Shown: one piece after another, positions 1 to 8,501 of the stretch
Layout of the letters: every line of letters begins with the position of its first letter
Numbering within the stretch: position 1 is the stretch's first letter
DNA from: Mycolicibacterium phocaicum
GTDB taxonomy: Bacteria; Actinomycetota; Actinomycetes; Mycobacteriales; Mycobacteriaceae
DNA: 64,000 nucleotides
Direction of reading: 5' to 3'
Assembly (NCBI RefSeq): GCF_010731115.1
Contig: NZ_AP022616.1
Location: forward strand, 5,766,001-5,830,000
Notes under the pieces: model-generated
Told to the model about the DNA's origin: nothing
Database searches by the model: none
Seen by the model: only the letters and a program-made list of their open reading frames with translations
Program-made: the position numbers and the translations under genes

Positions 1-505
1 CGGGGGTTTTGACCCTCGCATCGGCCACCAGATCCGCCTCACACTGGGCGAGGGTGATCGGGTCGGCCGCCCACAGCGGCAGCTTGCCGAAGAACCAGGT
101 GATCACCGCGATGTGCTCGGCATTGATCGCACCGTCAGCCAGGGCGGCGGCGACCAGTTCCCACACCGGACCGAGCGGCTCGCCCGTGATGGCCGAGCGC
201 GGGCCCAAATTATCCGTGTCGCGGACCCGGCGGCGGGCTTCCTCCCGGCTGATCCGCAACCGCACATGCAGGACTTCGGGCCAATCCTTGGCCCCGATCT
301 CTTTGGCGGTGGCTTGGGTTTGGGCGGCGGCCAGGATCTGGTGATCGACGGCCTCGGCCGCACACTTAAGGGTTTCGCGGCGGGACTGCACCTCCAACAA
401 TGTCCGCACATCCAGGCCGGTGTAGTCCAGGGCTGCGAGCCCGGCCTGCGCAGCCTCGTAGGCGGCGTAGGCCTCCTCGACGGCGGCTGGATCGGTCATT
501 CCCAT
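1..505 (-). CDS. DUF222 / 13E12-family protein, 5' part only (runs off the window)
   Basis: The minus frame opens at ATG 505 (MGMTDPAAVEEAYAAYEAAQ) and is still open at base 1, so about 168 N-terminal residues are present. The sequence is helical and matches the DUF222 N-terminal region of mycobacterial 13E12 proteins (LDYTGLDVRTLLEVQSRRE, ISREEARRRVRDTDNL). The C-terminal HNH domain expected for the family lies outside the window. A perfect SOS box ends 3 nt before ATG 505, and there is no Shine-Dalgarno, so a leaderless transcript is likely; ATG 499 is an in-frame alternative. It starts with the same ATGGGAAT as the second DUF222 gene at 42163. Known for the family: several M. tuberculosis 13E12 genes are LexA-controlled. 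The molecular function is uncertain. Confidence 0.8.
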   Translation of the reverse strand, partial: MGMTDPAAVEEAYAAYEAAQAGLAALDYTGLDVRTLLEVQSRRETLKCAAEAVDHQILAAAQTQATAKEIGAKDWPEVLHVRLRISREEARRRVRDTDNLGPRSAITGEPLGPVWELVAAALADGAINAEHIAVITWFFGKLPLWAADPITLAQCEADLVADARVKTP

Positions 506-508
506 GCA

Positions 509-524
509 TCGAACACTAGTTCGA
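509..524 (-). promoter_or_regulatory. LexA/SOS box
   Basis: TCGAACACTAGTTCGA is a perfect match to the mycobacterial SOS box TCGAAC-N4-GTTCGA. It lies directly upstream of the DUF222 start at 505. The same box precedes the DUF222-HNH gene at 42163, which supports DNA-damage control of both. Confidence 0.88.
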
Positions 525-662
525 AGGTCCGACAAGAAACCGCGGTTTGGGACGCCTGTGCCGAAAGTGACCAATGAGGTCAAATAGTTTGCCCGGCCAG
601 ATGATCCGCCTCGTCGAGGTCGTATGCCAGGGCCTGTCGCCTGAGGTCGACTTGACGTTCAG

Positions 663-1304
663 ATGTCCGCACTGCATCATTTGAACATGTTCACTGAACA
701 CGTTCAGTCGAGAGCCGCGGCACGCGATGAGACTCGCGCGAAAGTGCTCTCGTCGGCCGAACGGCTCTTCCGGCAACAGGGTTTCGCCGCGACGACCGTC
801 CGGCAGATCGCCACCGATGCCGGTGTCAGCACTGGCACGGTGATGGGGGTCGGCGATAAGGACGGGTTGCTCATCGAGGTGTTCGACGAGTGGATCGGCG
901 CCGTGCACCGTGACCGTCAAAGTGGCGGGGGAACGCAGGATTCGTTGACCCCCGAGGGCGCGGTCGACGCCGTGATCGGATTGCTCGCACCGTTTCTCCG
1001 GTACTTCGTCGAGGATCCTGCGTTGTCTCGGCAGTACTCGTCGATCATCGTCCGCGGCACCCATGAGTCGGCGATCTTCCGCGACCTCGCCGTCGCACTC
1101 GTCGCCGAACTGCGGAATGTGCTGGCGTGCGCCGGACTGCCCGATGCTGCTGCGGAGCGCGCGGCCCGGGTCGTCTACTTCGCCTACCTCGGCATCGTCA
1201 TGACCGGTGGCAACCACGCCTCGGGTGGCGCGTCGGTGCCAGACCAGCTGCGCGACGTCGTCCGTTGCGTCATCCACGATTCAGTACAAGGAGATGAGCA
1301 GTGA
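663..1304 (+). CDS. TetR-family transcriptional regulator
   Basis: 213 residues if started at ATG 663. The TetR DNA-binding domain runs from about residue 24 (TRAKVLSSAERLFRQQGFAATTVRQIATDAGVSTGTVMGVG), followed by a helical ligand domain. The tyrosine/phenylalanine usual after the recognition helix is replaced by Gly-Val-Gly, which is unusual. ATG 663 and ATG 687 both lack a clear ribosome site, and ATG 687 sits inside a perfect palindrome, so the start is unsure. The stop overlaps the GTG of the downstream DoxX gene (GTGA), so the two are translationally coupled. The ligand is unknown; it may control its own operon through the palindromes at 682-706. Confidence 0.88.
   Translation: MSALHHLNMFTEHVQSRAAARDETRAKVLSSAERLFRQQGFAATTVRQIATDAGVSTGTVMGVGDKDGLLIEVFDEWIGAVHRDRQSGGGTQDSLTPEGAVDAVIGLLAPFLRYFVEDPALSRQYSSIIVRGTHESAIFRDLAVALVAELRNVLACAGLPDAAAERAARVVYFAYLGIVMTGGNHASGGASVPDQLRDVVRCVIHDSVQGDEQ
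682..706. promoter_or_regulatory. Tandem palindromic operator candidate of the TetR gene
   Basis: A perfect 12-bp palindrome TGAACATGTTCA (682-693) is followed one base later by the near-copy TGAACACGTTCA (695-706). The inner arms form a third dyad, TGTTCA-C-TGAACA. The array lies across the proposed first codons of the TetR gene, as expected for an autoregulatory site in a leaderless promoter region. Binding is inferred. Confidence 0.5.
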
Positions 1305-1660
1305 CCGGAATTCCGCACTACTGGTGGCCCACCGCGATCTTGGCGGCGGCGCTCTTCGGTGATGCCTTGATGTCGATCCGCCCGCCGCAATTCATCCGCG
1401 GATGTCTTGAGGGAGTGCGTCTTCCGGAGGATTGGTGGTGGGTGCTGATCGTCGTCAAGCTGCTCGCCGTGGCGGGACTGCTGGCCGGCCTGAAGTATCC
1501 CGGCATCGGGGTGGCGGCCAACGCCGGCGTGATCGTCTACTTCCTGTGCGCGGCCTATGCGCACTACCGCGCGAATTTTCTCAAGCAGGAATTCTGGCTC
1601 AATTGCCTTGGCATGCTTGGACTCTCGGTCGGCGTCTTCGTGCTGTCGTACGTGATATGA
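1301..1660 (+). CDS. DoxX-like small membrane protein
   Basis: 119 residues with four hydrophobic segments (about 8-25, 46-64, 68-86, 101-118), the size and layout of DoxX/DoxX-like proteins. GTG 1301 overlaps the TetR stop, and an AAGGAGAT ribosome site lies 9 nt upstream. It is co-transcribed with the TetR gene and is its most likely target. The substrate is unknown; the family is linked loosely to redox or quinone chemistry in the membrane. Confidence 0.8.
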   Translation: MTGIPHYWWPTAILAAALFGDALMSIRPPQFIRGCLEGVRLPEDWWWVLIVVKLLAVAGLLAGLKYPGIGVAANAGVIVYFLCAAYAHYRANFLKQEFWLNCLGMLGLSVGVFVLSYVI

Positions 1661-1663
1661 CGG

Positions 1664-2398
1664 CTACCGGAGCATCATGACGGTGAACGCGATGACACTG
1701 ACCACGACGATGCAGGCGCGTAAGGCGTTGGGGGGCAGGCGGCGTCCGATCTTCGCCCCGATGTAGCCGCCGATGGTCGAACCGACGGCCAGCAGCAGCG
1801 CCGGTAGCCACGCTACCTGGCCGACGACGATGAAGATGATGGCCGCGACCGAATTGACCAATCCCACAGAGATGTTCTTCACGCCGTTGAGGCGCTGCAG
1901 ATCTTCTGACACGAACAATCCGAACAGGGCCATCATGATGATGCCTTGCGCCGCACCGAAATAGCCGCCGTACACCGCACACCCGAACACGCCCGCGTAC
2001 AGCGGCGCGGCATGGTCGGTGGACCGCGGCGCGCCGCGGCGCGCATCGAGCGCGCGGCGCAACACGGGCTGCACCAGGACCAGTGCGCCGGCCAGCAGGA
2101 TCAGCCACGGTACGACTGCGGTGAATGCGCCGGGCGGCAGTTTGAGCAGCAACACCGCGCCGACTATCGCCCCAGCCAGTGAGACCACGCCGAGCCGGAG
2201 GATGCGGGGGCCCTGGCCGCCGAGCTCGTGCCGGTAGCCGTAAGCGCCGGTGAAGTTGCCCGGCACCAGTCCCACGGAATTCGACATGTTGGCGACCAGC
2301 GGTGGGTAACCGACGGCCATCAGTACAGGGAAGGTGATCAGGCTGCCGGAGCCGACCACGGCGTTGATCACTCCCGCGGCGATGCCGGCCAGCAGCAC
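1664..2398 (-). CDS. Sulfite exporter TauE/SafE family membrane permease
   Basis: 244 residues from GTG 2398, with about eight TM helices and the family hallmark GIAAGVINAVVGSGSLITFPVL near the N-terminus, repeated weakly in the second half (IGGYIGAKIGRRL). The family moves sulfite or organosulfonate-type anions across the membrane. The start is doubtful: the frame is open up to the stop at 2432 and the extra codons (LTALAITAV) would complete the first helix, but only a CTG (2422) is available there. Only 2 bp separate it from the convergent DoxX gene. Confidence 0.85.
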   Translation of the reverse strand: MLLAGIAAGVINAVVGSGSLITFPVLMAVGYPPLVANMSNSVGLVPGNFTGAYGYRHELGGQGPRILRLGVVSLAGAIVGAVLLLKLPPGAFTAVVPWLILLAGALVLVQPVLRRALDARRGAPRSTDHAAPLYAGVFGCAVYGGYFGAAQGIIMMALFGLFVSEDLQRLNGVKNISVGLVNSVAAIIFIVVGQVAWLPALLLAVGSTIGGYIGAKIGRRLPPNALRACIVVVSVIAFTVMMLR

Positions 2399-2460
2399 CG
2401 CGGTGATCGCGAGGGCGGTCAGGGGCGCGTCTTACTGTGCGGTCTCACCCCGTGAATTCT

Positions 2461-3120
2461 TCACTGGCGTTCCTGTGAGGTTGCAGCGGCCTGGAAGAAC
2501 TGCTCGACATCGGCGGTGGTCAGGGTCTCGACGCCGATCAGCGCCAGGTCGGCGAGCCGCTCGGGCGTCACCTGCGAGGTGGCGTCGGTGACCAGCGCGG
2601 CGCGGAAGTCCCGCTCGGAGGCGTCGAACAGGGTGGCGCGCGGACAGTTGGGCAGGTTGCAGCCGGCCACCACGACGGTGTTGACGGCGAGGTCGCGCAG
2701 ATGCTCTTCCAGCGCCGTGCGGTAGAACGCCGACCACCGTGGTTTGAACATGACGACCTCGCCCGCCGCCACGTGCTGGACGCCGCCCGCGAGTAGCGAG
2801 TCGTAGTCGAGGGGATGTGCCAGCAGTTCCCCGGGTACCGCGGCTCCGTCGGTGTGCGGGGCGGCGATCTGCTTCCCGGACTCGATGGCGGCCCGGCGTG
2901 GTGGGTCGGCATCGCTGCCGCCGGGGACGTACAGCCGCACGATGTGCACGATCGGCCGGTGCGCCGCGCGGAACGCCGCGAGCAGCCGGGCCATCGCGGG
3001 CACCCGCTCGCCGGTGCCGTCGACTTGCGACGGGCCCGAGACGAAATCGTTCTGCACGTCGATCAGCACCAGGGCGCTGCGTGCCAGGTCAGGGGAGGTG
3101 TAGTCGTGGCCGGCAGACAC
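2461..3120 (-). CDS. Isochorismatase-family cysteine hydrolase
   Basis: 219 residues from GTG 3120 (MSAGHDYTSPDLARS), chosen because GGAAAG lies about 10 nt upstream; the longer in-frame start at 3252 would run into the promoter of the divergent aldehyde dehydrogenase. The catalytic triad of the family is visible: Asp21 in LIDVQNDF, Lys126 in VMFKPRW and Cys159 in NLPNCPRAT. Such enzymes cleave isochorismate, nicotinamide or N-carbamoyl substrates; the substrate here cannot be told. Confidence 0.87.
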   Translation of the reverse strand: MSAGHDYTSPDLARSALVLIDVQNDFVSGPSQVDGTGERVPAMARLLAAFRAAHRPIVHIVRLYVPGGSDADPPRRAAIESGKQIAAPHTDGAAVPGELLAHPLDYDSLLAGGVQHVAAGEVVMFKPRWSAFYRTALEEHLRDLAVNTVVVAGCNLPNCPRATLFDASERDFRAALVTDATSQVTPERLADLALIGVETLTTADVEQFFQAAATSQERQ

Positions 3121-3255
3121 AGCTGCGATCTTTCCAGACAACCTGCCGACGTGAGCCACTCTTGACGACCTGATCGCGGCAATGCTAAGCAACTGCACAG
3201 CATTTGTTGCGTGCCCACCCCGGGGCGCGCGCTCGCTGACGATGAGAGGCACGCG

Positions 3256-4710
3256 ATGACGCTGCAGTCGGTCTTGGAGGACATCCAGAAGCGCCCGGGT
3301 ACGGGTGAGCTCATCCCGATCATCGATCCGGTGAGCGAAGAGCAGATCGGCGAGTTCACCGATTGCGGACCCGAGTTCGTCGATGAGGCCGTCGCCCGCG
3401 CCAAGTCATCCTTCGAGGCCGGCGTGTGGTCCGGGCTGCCCGGCCGGGAACGCGCCAAGATCCTGTGGCGCATCGCCGACCTGATCGACGAGCACACGGC
3501 TGAGTTCGCGGCCATCGACTCGGCCAACACCGGCATGATGAAGATGCAGTCCGAGCTCGTTGTGCCGACGTGCGCCGAGTTCTTCCGCTACTACGCCGGC
3601 TGGTGTTCCAAGATCAACGGCACCGCCTACGACATCCGCACCAGCGGTATCGCCTCGGACGCCTACGTCGATCAGCACGGTTACACGCTGCGTGAGCCGT
3701 ACGGTGTCGTCGGCCTGATCTTCCCGTGGAACGGCCCCATCTTCAACGCCTGCGCCAAGATCGCCCCGGCGCTGGCCGCGGGCTGCAGCAGCCTGGTGAA
3801 ACCCGCTGAGGAGACGCCGCTTTCGGCGTTGCTGCTCGATCGCCTGATTCACGAGGCCGGCGTGCCCGAGGGTGTTGTCAACCTGATCACCGGGTACGGC
3901 CACACCGCAGGCGCCGCCATCACGGCGCATCCCGACGTCGAAAAGGTGGCCTTCACCGGTTCGACGGAAGTCGGCAAGGAGATCGTCAAGGCCTCGGCGG
4001 GCAACCTGAAGAAGGTCATGCTGGAGCTCGGTGGCAAGTCGCCGGTGCTGATCTTCGACGACGCCGAGCTGGACAAGGCCATCTTCGGCGCGGCCATGGG
4101 CATCTTCATCCACTCCGGGCAGGGATGTGTCTGCGGCTCAAGGATTTTCGTGCAGCGCGGCGTCTACGACCAGGTGGTCGAGGGCATCGCGAACGTCGCC
4201 AACTTCATGAAGTACGGCGGTCCGGAGGAAGAAGGCGTGATGAGCGGCCCGCTGATCAGTGCCAAACAGCTCAACCGGGTGTTGGGCTTCATCGATGAAG
4301 GCAGGAACGACGGCGTCGAGATCGTCGCCGGCGGCTACCGGCTGGACCGCAAGGGCTACTTCGTGCACCCGACCGTCCTGACCAACGTCGACCCCGGCAT
4401 GCGCCTGTACCAGCAGGAGATCTTCGGGCCGGTGGTCAGCATCCTGCCGTTCGACACCGAAGACGAGGCCGTCGCCATGGCCAACGACACCAGCTACGGC
4501 CTGGCGGCCACCGCGTGGACCACCAACGTCAGCCGGGCGCACCGCATCGTCAAGCGCCTGCAGGCCGGCAGTGTTCAGGTCAACTGCCAGTTGGTCTTTG
4601 ACCACGACCTGCCGTTCGGCGGCTACAAGCAGTCCGGCTGGGGCCAGGAGTTCGGTCGTGAAGGGCTCGAGGCGTACCTCAAGAACAAGAGCGTCGTCGT
4701 CCAGCTGTAG
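3256..4710 (+). CDS. NAD(P)-dependent aldehyde dehydrogenase
   Basis: 484 residues from ATG 3256, preceded by GAGAGG 7-8 nt upstream; a GTG at 3211 is open in frame but has no ribosome site. It is a complete ALDH: Rossmann/NAD region (IFPWNGPI, KPAEETPLSAL, FTGSTEVGK), general base Glu257 in LELGGK, nucleophile Cys291 in GQGCVCGSR and the C-terminal PFGGYKQSGWGQEFG signature. It oxidises an aldehyde to the carboxylate. The closest type is the betaine/phenylacetaldehyde-like class, but the substrate is not evident. A palindromic element begins 8 nt after its stop. Confidence 0.92.
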   Translation: MTLQSVLEDIQKRPGTGELIPIIDPVSEEQIGEFTDCGPEFVDEAVARAKSSFEAGVWSGLPGRERAKILWRIADLIDEHTAEFAAIDSANTGMMKMQSELVVPTCAEFFRYYAGWCSKINGTAYDIRTSGIASDAYVDQHGYTLREPYGVVGLIFPWNGPIFNACAKIAPALAAGCSSLVKPAEETPLSALLLDRLIHEAGVPEGVVNLITGYGHTAGAAITAHPDVEKVAFTGSTEVGKEIVKASAGNLKKVMLELGGKSPVLIFDDAELDKAIFGAAMGIFIHSGQGCVCGSRIFVQRGVYDQVVEGIANVANFMKYGGPEEEGVMSGPLISAKQLNRVLGFIDEGRNDGVEIVAGGYRLDRKGYFVHPTVLTNVDPGMRLYQQEIFGPVVSILPFDTEDEAVAMANDTSYGLAATAWTTNVSRAHRIVKRLQAGSVQVNCQLVFDHDLPFGGYKQSGWGQEFGREGLEAYLKNKSVVVQL

Positions 4711-4718
4711 TCACCCGC

Positions 4719-4767
4719 GATTTGTGCACGATTTTCCGCGCCGACCGCGAAGAATCGTGCACAAATC
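4719..4767. repeat. Palindromic repeat element, copy 1 (terminator-like)
   Basis: Arms 4719-4740 and 4746-4767 pair at 20 of 22 positions around a 5-nt loop; the core of each arm reads GATTTGTGCACGATT. It lies directly after the aldehyde dehydrogenase stop with no T-run. The same arm sequence recurs at 6734-6786 after the next gene, so it is a dispersed element that may double as a terminator. Confidence 0.75.
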
Positions 4768-4782
4768 CTCGACGACGCACCA

Positions 4783-4798
4783 TGTGACGGAGGTCACG
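4783..4798. promoter_or_regulatory. CRP-like half-symmetric site
   Basis: TGTGACGGAGGTCACG matches the CRP consensus TGTGA-N6-TCACA at nine of ten fixed positions. It lies 95 nt upstream of the FadE5-like GTG. A Crp-family regulator is encoded at 27474 in this window. Function is inferred. Confidence 0.35.
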
Positions 4799-4826
4799 TG
4801 GCGGCGTGACCTCGCACCCTTCGGCT

Positions 4827-4861
4827 GCGTAACCGTAGGTTGCCGCTACCTACGGTTGCGT
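4827..4861. promoter_or_regulatory. Inverted repeat upstream of FadE5-like gene
   Basis: GCGTAACCGTAGGT (4827-4840) and ACCTACGGTTGCGT (4848-4861) are inverted at 13 of 14 positions with a 7-nt spacer, ending 31 nt before the GTG at 4893. This looks like the operator of a fatty-acid-type TetR/FadR repressor. No candidate regulator gene is adjacent, so a distant regulator is inferred. Confidence 0.5.
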
Positions 4862-4892
4862 ACCTTGCGGGCCGGCGCGGATCCTTTGCCGT

Positions 4893-6722
4893 GTGAGTCA
4901 CTACATCGCCAACCTGCGCGATATCGAATTCAATCTTTTCGAAGTGCTACCGCTGGGTGCGGCCCTGGATGCGGGCACGTACGGCGATCTCGATGCCGAT
5001 ACGGCGCGGTCGATCCTCGACGAGGTCTCGAAGCTGGCCGAAGATGTTGCCGCAGAGACATTTGTCGAGGCTGACCGCAACCCGCCGGTGTTTCTTCCCG
5101 ACGAGCACCGGATCACGATCTCGGAGGACCTGGCCAAGACGGTCCGGCTGGTCAAGGAAGCCGAGTGGTGGCGGCTGGGACTCGATGAGCGGGCCGGTGG
5201 GACGCCCGCACCGGCGGCGCTGGTGTGGGCGACGCAGGAAATGCTGATCTCGGCCAACCCGTCGGCGACTTTCCTGTACGGCCTCGGGCCGGCGATGGCC
5301 CACACGCTGGCTGAAGTGGGTACCGAGGAGCAGCAGCACTGGGCGCGGACGGCGATGGACAAGGGCTGGGCCGGGACCATGGTGCTGACCGAGCCGGATG
5401 CCGGCTCCGACGTCGGCGCGGGACGCACCAAGGCCATCGCTCAGGAGGACGGCACGTGGCACATCGAAGGCGTCAAGCGCTTCATCTCCGGCGGCGACGT
5501 CGGTGACACCGCCGAGAACGTCTTCCACCTGGTGCTGGCCCGGCCCGAAGGCGCGGGGCCGGGCACCAAGGGCCTGAGCCTCTTCTTCGTACCGAATTAC
5601 CTTTTCGACCCCGAGACCCTCGAATTGGGCGAGCGCAACGGCGTCTACGTCACCGGCCTCGAGCACAAGATGGGCATCAAGTCCTCGCCCACCTGTGAGC
5701 TGACGTTCGGCGCCCACGGCAAGCCCGCCATCGGCTACCTCGTCGGCGGCGTGCACAACGGCATCGCGCAGATGTTCAAGGTCATCGAGAACGCGCGAAT
5801 GACGGTGGGGGTCAAGGCCGCCGGCACCCTGTCCACCGGCTACCTCAACGCGCTGGCCTACGCCAAGGAACGCATCCAGGGCGCCGACATCACCCAGATG
5901 GCCGACAAGACCGCCCCGCGTGTGGCGATCATCGAGCACCCCGACGTGCGACGCAGTCTGATGACGCAGAAGGCGTACGCCGAAGGGCTGCGGTCGGTCT
6001 ACCTGTATACCGCGGCGTACCAGAATGATGATGTGGCCCAGCTTGTTTCGGGTGCCGACGCCGATCTGGCGCACCGGGTGAACGACCTGCTGCTGCCCAT
6101 CGTCAAGGGCGTGGGCTCCGAACGTGCCTACGAGATGCTGTCCGAATCCCTGCAGACTCTCGGCGGCTCGGGGTTCCTGCAGGACTACCCGATCGAGCAG
6201 TACATCCGCGACGCCCGCATCGACGCCCTGTACGAGGGCACGACAGCCATCCAGTCGCTGGATTTCTTCTTCCGCAAGATCATCCGCGACCAGGGTTCGG
6301 CGCTGGCCCACGTGTCGAGCCAGATCACCGCGACCATCGACGGCGCCGGACCGGATCTCAAGCCTGAAACCGACCGGCTGGCAACGGCTCTGGCCGATGT
6401 TCAGGCCATGGCCGCGGCACTGACCGGTTACCTCATGGCAGCCCAGGGCGATCCCGAGCAGCTGTACAAGGTCGGCCTGGGTTCGGTGCGGTTCCTGCTC
6501 GCGGTCGGCGACCTGATGATCGGCTGGCGGTTGATCCTGGCCGCTCAGATCGCCCAGGCCGCGCTCGACGGCGCCGCCGAACGCGACCACGCGTTCTACA
6601 CCGGCAAGGTGGCGGTGGCGAAGTACTTCGCCAAGAACATGCTGCCGCTGCTGACCTCGGTGCGTGAGGTGATCGAGACCCTCGACACCGACGTCATGGA
6701 GCTGGAGAACGCCGCTTTCTAG
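4893..6722 (+). CDS. Acyl-CoA dehydrogenase, FadE5-like long form
   Basis: 609 residues from GTG 4893. The N-terminus ([19 protein letters not shown]) and length closely follow M. tuberculosis FadE5 (611 aa). Domains: an N-terminal helical extension, ACAD N and middle domains ([26 protein letters not shown]), the C-terminal FAD/helical domain with the catalytic-glutamate region [20 protein letters not shown], and the extra C-terminal ACAD domain of this subfamily (about 480-609). FadE5-type enzymes dehydrogenate a wide range of acyl-CoAs in beta-oxidation. It is monocistronic and flanked on both sides by the same palindromic element. Confidence 0.92.
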   Translation: MSHYIANLRDIEFNLFEVLPLGAALDAGTYGDLDADTARSILDEVSKLAEDVAAETFVEADRNPPVFLPDEHRITISEDLAKTVRLVKEAEWWRLGLDERAGGTPAPAALVWATQEMLISANPSATFLYGLGPAMAHTLAEVGTEEQQHWARTAMDKGWAGTMVLTEPDAGSDVGAGRTKAIAQEDGTWHIEGVKRFISGGDVGDTAENVFHLVLARPEGAGPGTKGLSLFFVPNYLFDPETLELGERNGVYVTGLEHKMGIKSSPTCELTFGAHGKPAIGYLVGGVHNGIAQMFKVIENARMTVGVKAAGTLSTGYLNALAYAKERIQGADITQMADKTAPRVAIIEHPDVRRSLMTQKAYAEGLRSVYLYTAAYQNDDVAQLVSGADADLAHRVNDLLLPIVKGVGSERAYEMLSESLQTLGGSGFLQDYPIEQYIRDARIDALYEGTTAIQSLDFFFRKIIRDQGSALAHVSSQITATIDGAGPDLKPETDRLATALADVQAMAAALTGYLMAAQGDPEQLYKVGLGSVRFLLAVGDLMIGWRLILAAQIAQAALDGAAERDHAFYTGKVAVAKYFAKNMLPLLTSVREVIETLDTDVMELENAAF

Positions 6723-6733
6723 CCCGCCTTCCA

Positions 6734-6786
6734 GCGATTTGTGCACGATTTTCCGCGACAGCCGCGGAAAATCGTGCACAAATCGC
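6734..6786. repeat. Palindromic repeat element, copy 2
   Basis: Perfect 24-bp arms (6734-6757 and 6763-6786) around a 5-nt loop; each arm contains GATTTGTGCACGATTTTCCG, the same sequence as the copy at 4719-4767. It starts 11 nt after the FadE5-like stop. A perfect stem of this length, repeated 2 kb away, indicates a dispersed palindromic family rather than a private terminator. Confidence 0.82.
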
Positions 6787-6887
6787 CAGTGGTCGAACAG
6801 GTCACAGTTCCGGCTCTCGATTGCTGTGGATCCGGTCCCGCCGTGGAAAATGGTCCAAGGCCCACGACAGGACGAGGAGAGTGTGAC

Positions 6888-8501
6888 GTGCGACGCGACA
6901 CCCCGGCATGGCTCGGCGCCCGCGCACTGACCCGCCGACTGGGTCTGCCGCGCGCCAAGAGTTTCCGGGTGGAACGGTCGCTGCCGGTGCCGATGCGCGA
7001 CGGCGCGGTGCTGCTGGCCGATCACTACGCGCCGCGGACCCGCAAGCCCGCCGGCACGTTGTTGATGCGCGGGCCCTATGGCCGCGACGGCCTGCCCAAC
7101 CGGGTGTTCGCCGGGCTGTACGCGGGACAGGGTTTCCACGTCGTCCTGCAGAGCACGCGCGGCACCTTCGGGTCCGACGGTGCGTTCGAGCCCGGTCGCC
7201 ACGAGGTCGACGACGGTGCCGACACCGTCGAGTGGCTGCGCGAACAGCCTTGGTACGGGGGAGAATTCGCCACCGTCGGCGCTTCCTACCTCGGTTTCAC
7301 CCAGCTGGCGCTCCTCGTCGACCAACCTGCCGACCTGACCACGTCGGTCATCACCATGGCGCCCCATGATTTCGGTCATTCGGTGTGGAGCACCGGGTCA
7401 TTCGCACTCGGCGATTTCCTCGGCTGGAGTTATCAGGTGGCGTGGCAGCACCGCGGTGGCTGGATCCGTCAGATCCTCCGTGGCATGGCGACACCGCGCA
7501 CGCTCAAGCCGGTGCTGGAGACGCTGCCGCTCGATCCGGCCGCCGCCGAACTACTGGGCGGACGCACCCCGTGGTTCAACGCCTGGCTCGAACAGCCGGA
7601 TCCGTCGTCGCCGTACTGGGCCGAGAACGGTGTGGCGGCCGCACTCGACAACCTGCGGGGCCCGGTACTGCTGATCACCGGCTGGCAGGACGTGTTCGTC
7701 GACCAGACCCTCGAGCAGTACCGGCGGCTGCGCGCCCGTGGCGTCGAGGTGGCCCTGACCGTCGGGCCGTGGACGCACGGCTCCGGTGGCACCGAGGCCA
7801 TCAAGGAATCCGTGCTGTGGCTGGACGGCTCGCGCCGCGCCGCGGCTCCGGTGCGGATCTGCGTCGCCGGCGGTGACTGGCTCGACATGCAGGAGTGGCC
7901 GCCACCGACCGCCGAACGGGTGTGGCACCTGCATCCCGGCGCGGCGCTGGCCGAGACTCCACCGGACAGTGGGGCGCCGTCCACGTTCGTCTACGACCCG
8001 GCCGACCCGACACCGAGTATCGGTGGGCGCCTTCTGGTTTCGGGCAAGTCGGGCTACATCGACGACACCGCGCTGGCCGAGCGGTCCGACGTCCTGTCTT
8101 TCACCAGCCCCGTGCTGCCCGCCGACCTCGACGTCATCGGAACCCCGTACGTCGAGCTGGACCACCGGACCGACAATCCGCATGCCGACGTGTTCGTGCG
8201 CATCAGTGACGTTGCGCCCGATGGACATTCGACCAACGTCACGGACGGCTACCTGCGGCTCACCGCGGCTGACGCCCCCGAAGCGCTGCTGCGCCTGGAG
8301 CTCGACGCCACCGCGTACCGGTTCGCGGCCGGCCACCGGATCCGCCTGCTGGTCGCCGGCGGCTGTTTCCCGCGGTTCGCGCGCAATCTGGGCACCGGTG
8401 ACCCGCTGGGAACCGCAACCCGGATGGTGCCCTCGGTGCACACCGTCGCACACGGCGACGGCGGGCAGTCCCGGCTGGTGCTGCCCGTCAGCCCAACGTG
8501 A
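6888..8501 (+). CDS. CocE/NonD family hydrolase (X-Pro dipeptidyl-peptidase S15 fold)
   Basis: 537 residues from GTG 6888, with GAGGAGA about 8 nt upstream; the frame extends further up but into the palindrome. The alpha/beta-hydrolase domain has the nucleophile Ser133 in VGASYLGF, the acid region ITGWQDVFVD and His in GPWTHGSGG, followed by the jelly-roll C-terminal domain typical of CocE (DLDVIGTPYVELD through AGGCFPRFARNLGTG). The family hydrolyses esters or acyl-peptide bonds. No signal peptide is visible. Its end overlaps the convergent oxidoreductase by 14 bp. Confidence 0.9.
   Translation: MRRDTPAWLGARALTRRLGLPRAKSFRVERSLPVPMRDGAVLLADHYAPRTRKPAGTLLMRGPYGRDGLPNRVFAGLYAGQGFHVVLQSTRGTFGSDGAFEPGRHEVDDGADTVEWLREQPWYGGEFATVGASYLGFTQLALLVDQPADLTTSVITMAPHDFGHSVWSTGSFALGDFLGWSYQVAWQHRGGWIRQILRGMATPRTLKPVLETLPLDPAAAELLGGRTPWFNAWLEQPDPSSPYWAENGVAAALDNLRGPVLLITGWQDVFVDQTLEQYRRLRARGVEVALTVGPWTHGSGGTEAIKESVLWLDGSRRAAAPVRICVAGGDWLDMQEWPPPTAERVWHLHPGAALAETPPDSGAPSTFVYDPADPTPSIGGRLLVSGKSGYIDDTALAERSDVLSFTSPVLPADLDVIGTPYVELDHRTDNPHADVFVRISDVAPDGHSTNVTDGYLRLTAADAPEALLRLELDATAYRFAAGHRIRLLVAGGCFPRFARNLGTGDPLGTATRMVPSVHTVAHGDGGQSRLVLPVSPT

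Noticed and set aside
4947..7379. 810-codon minus-strand open frame
   Set aside because: It is antisense to the FadE5-like and CocE genes, its residues are repetitive (His/Arg/Gly rich) and no family motif is visible; a high-GC shadow.
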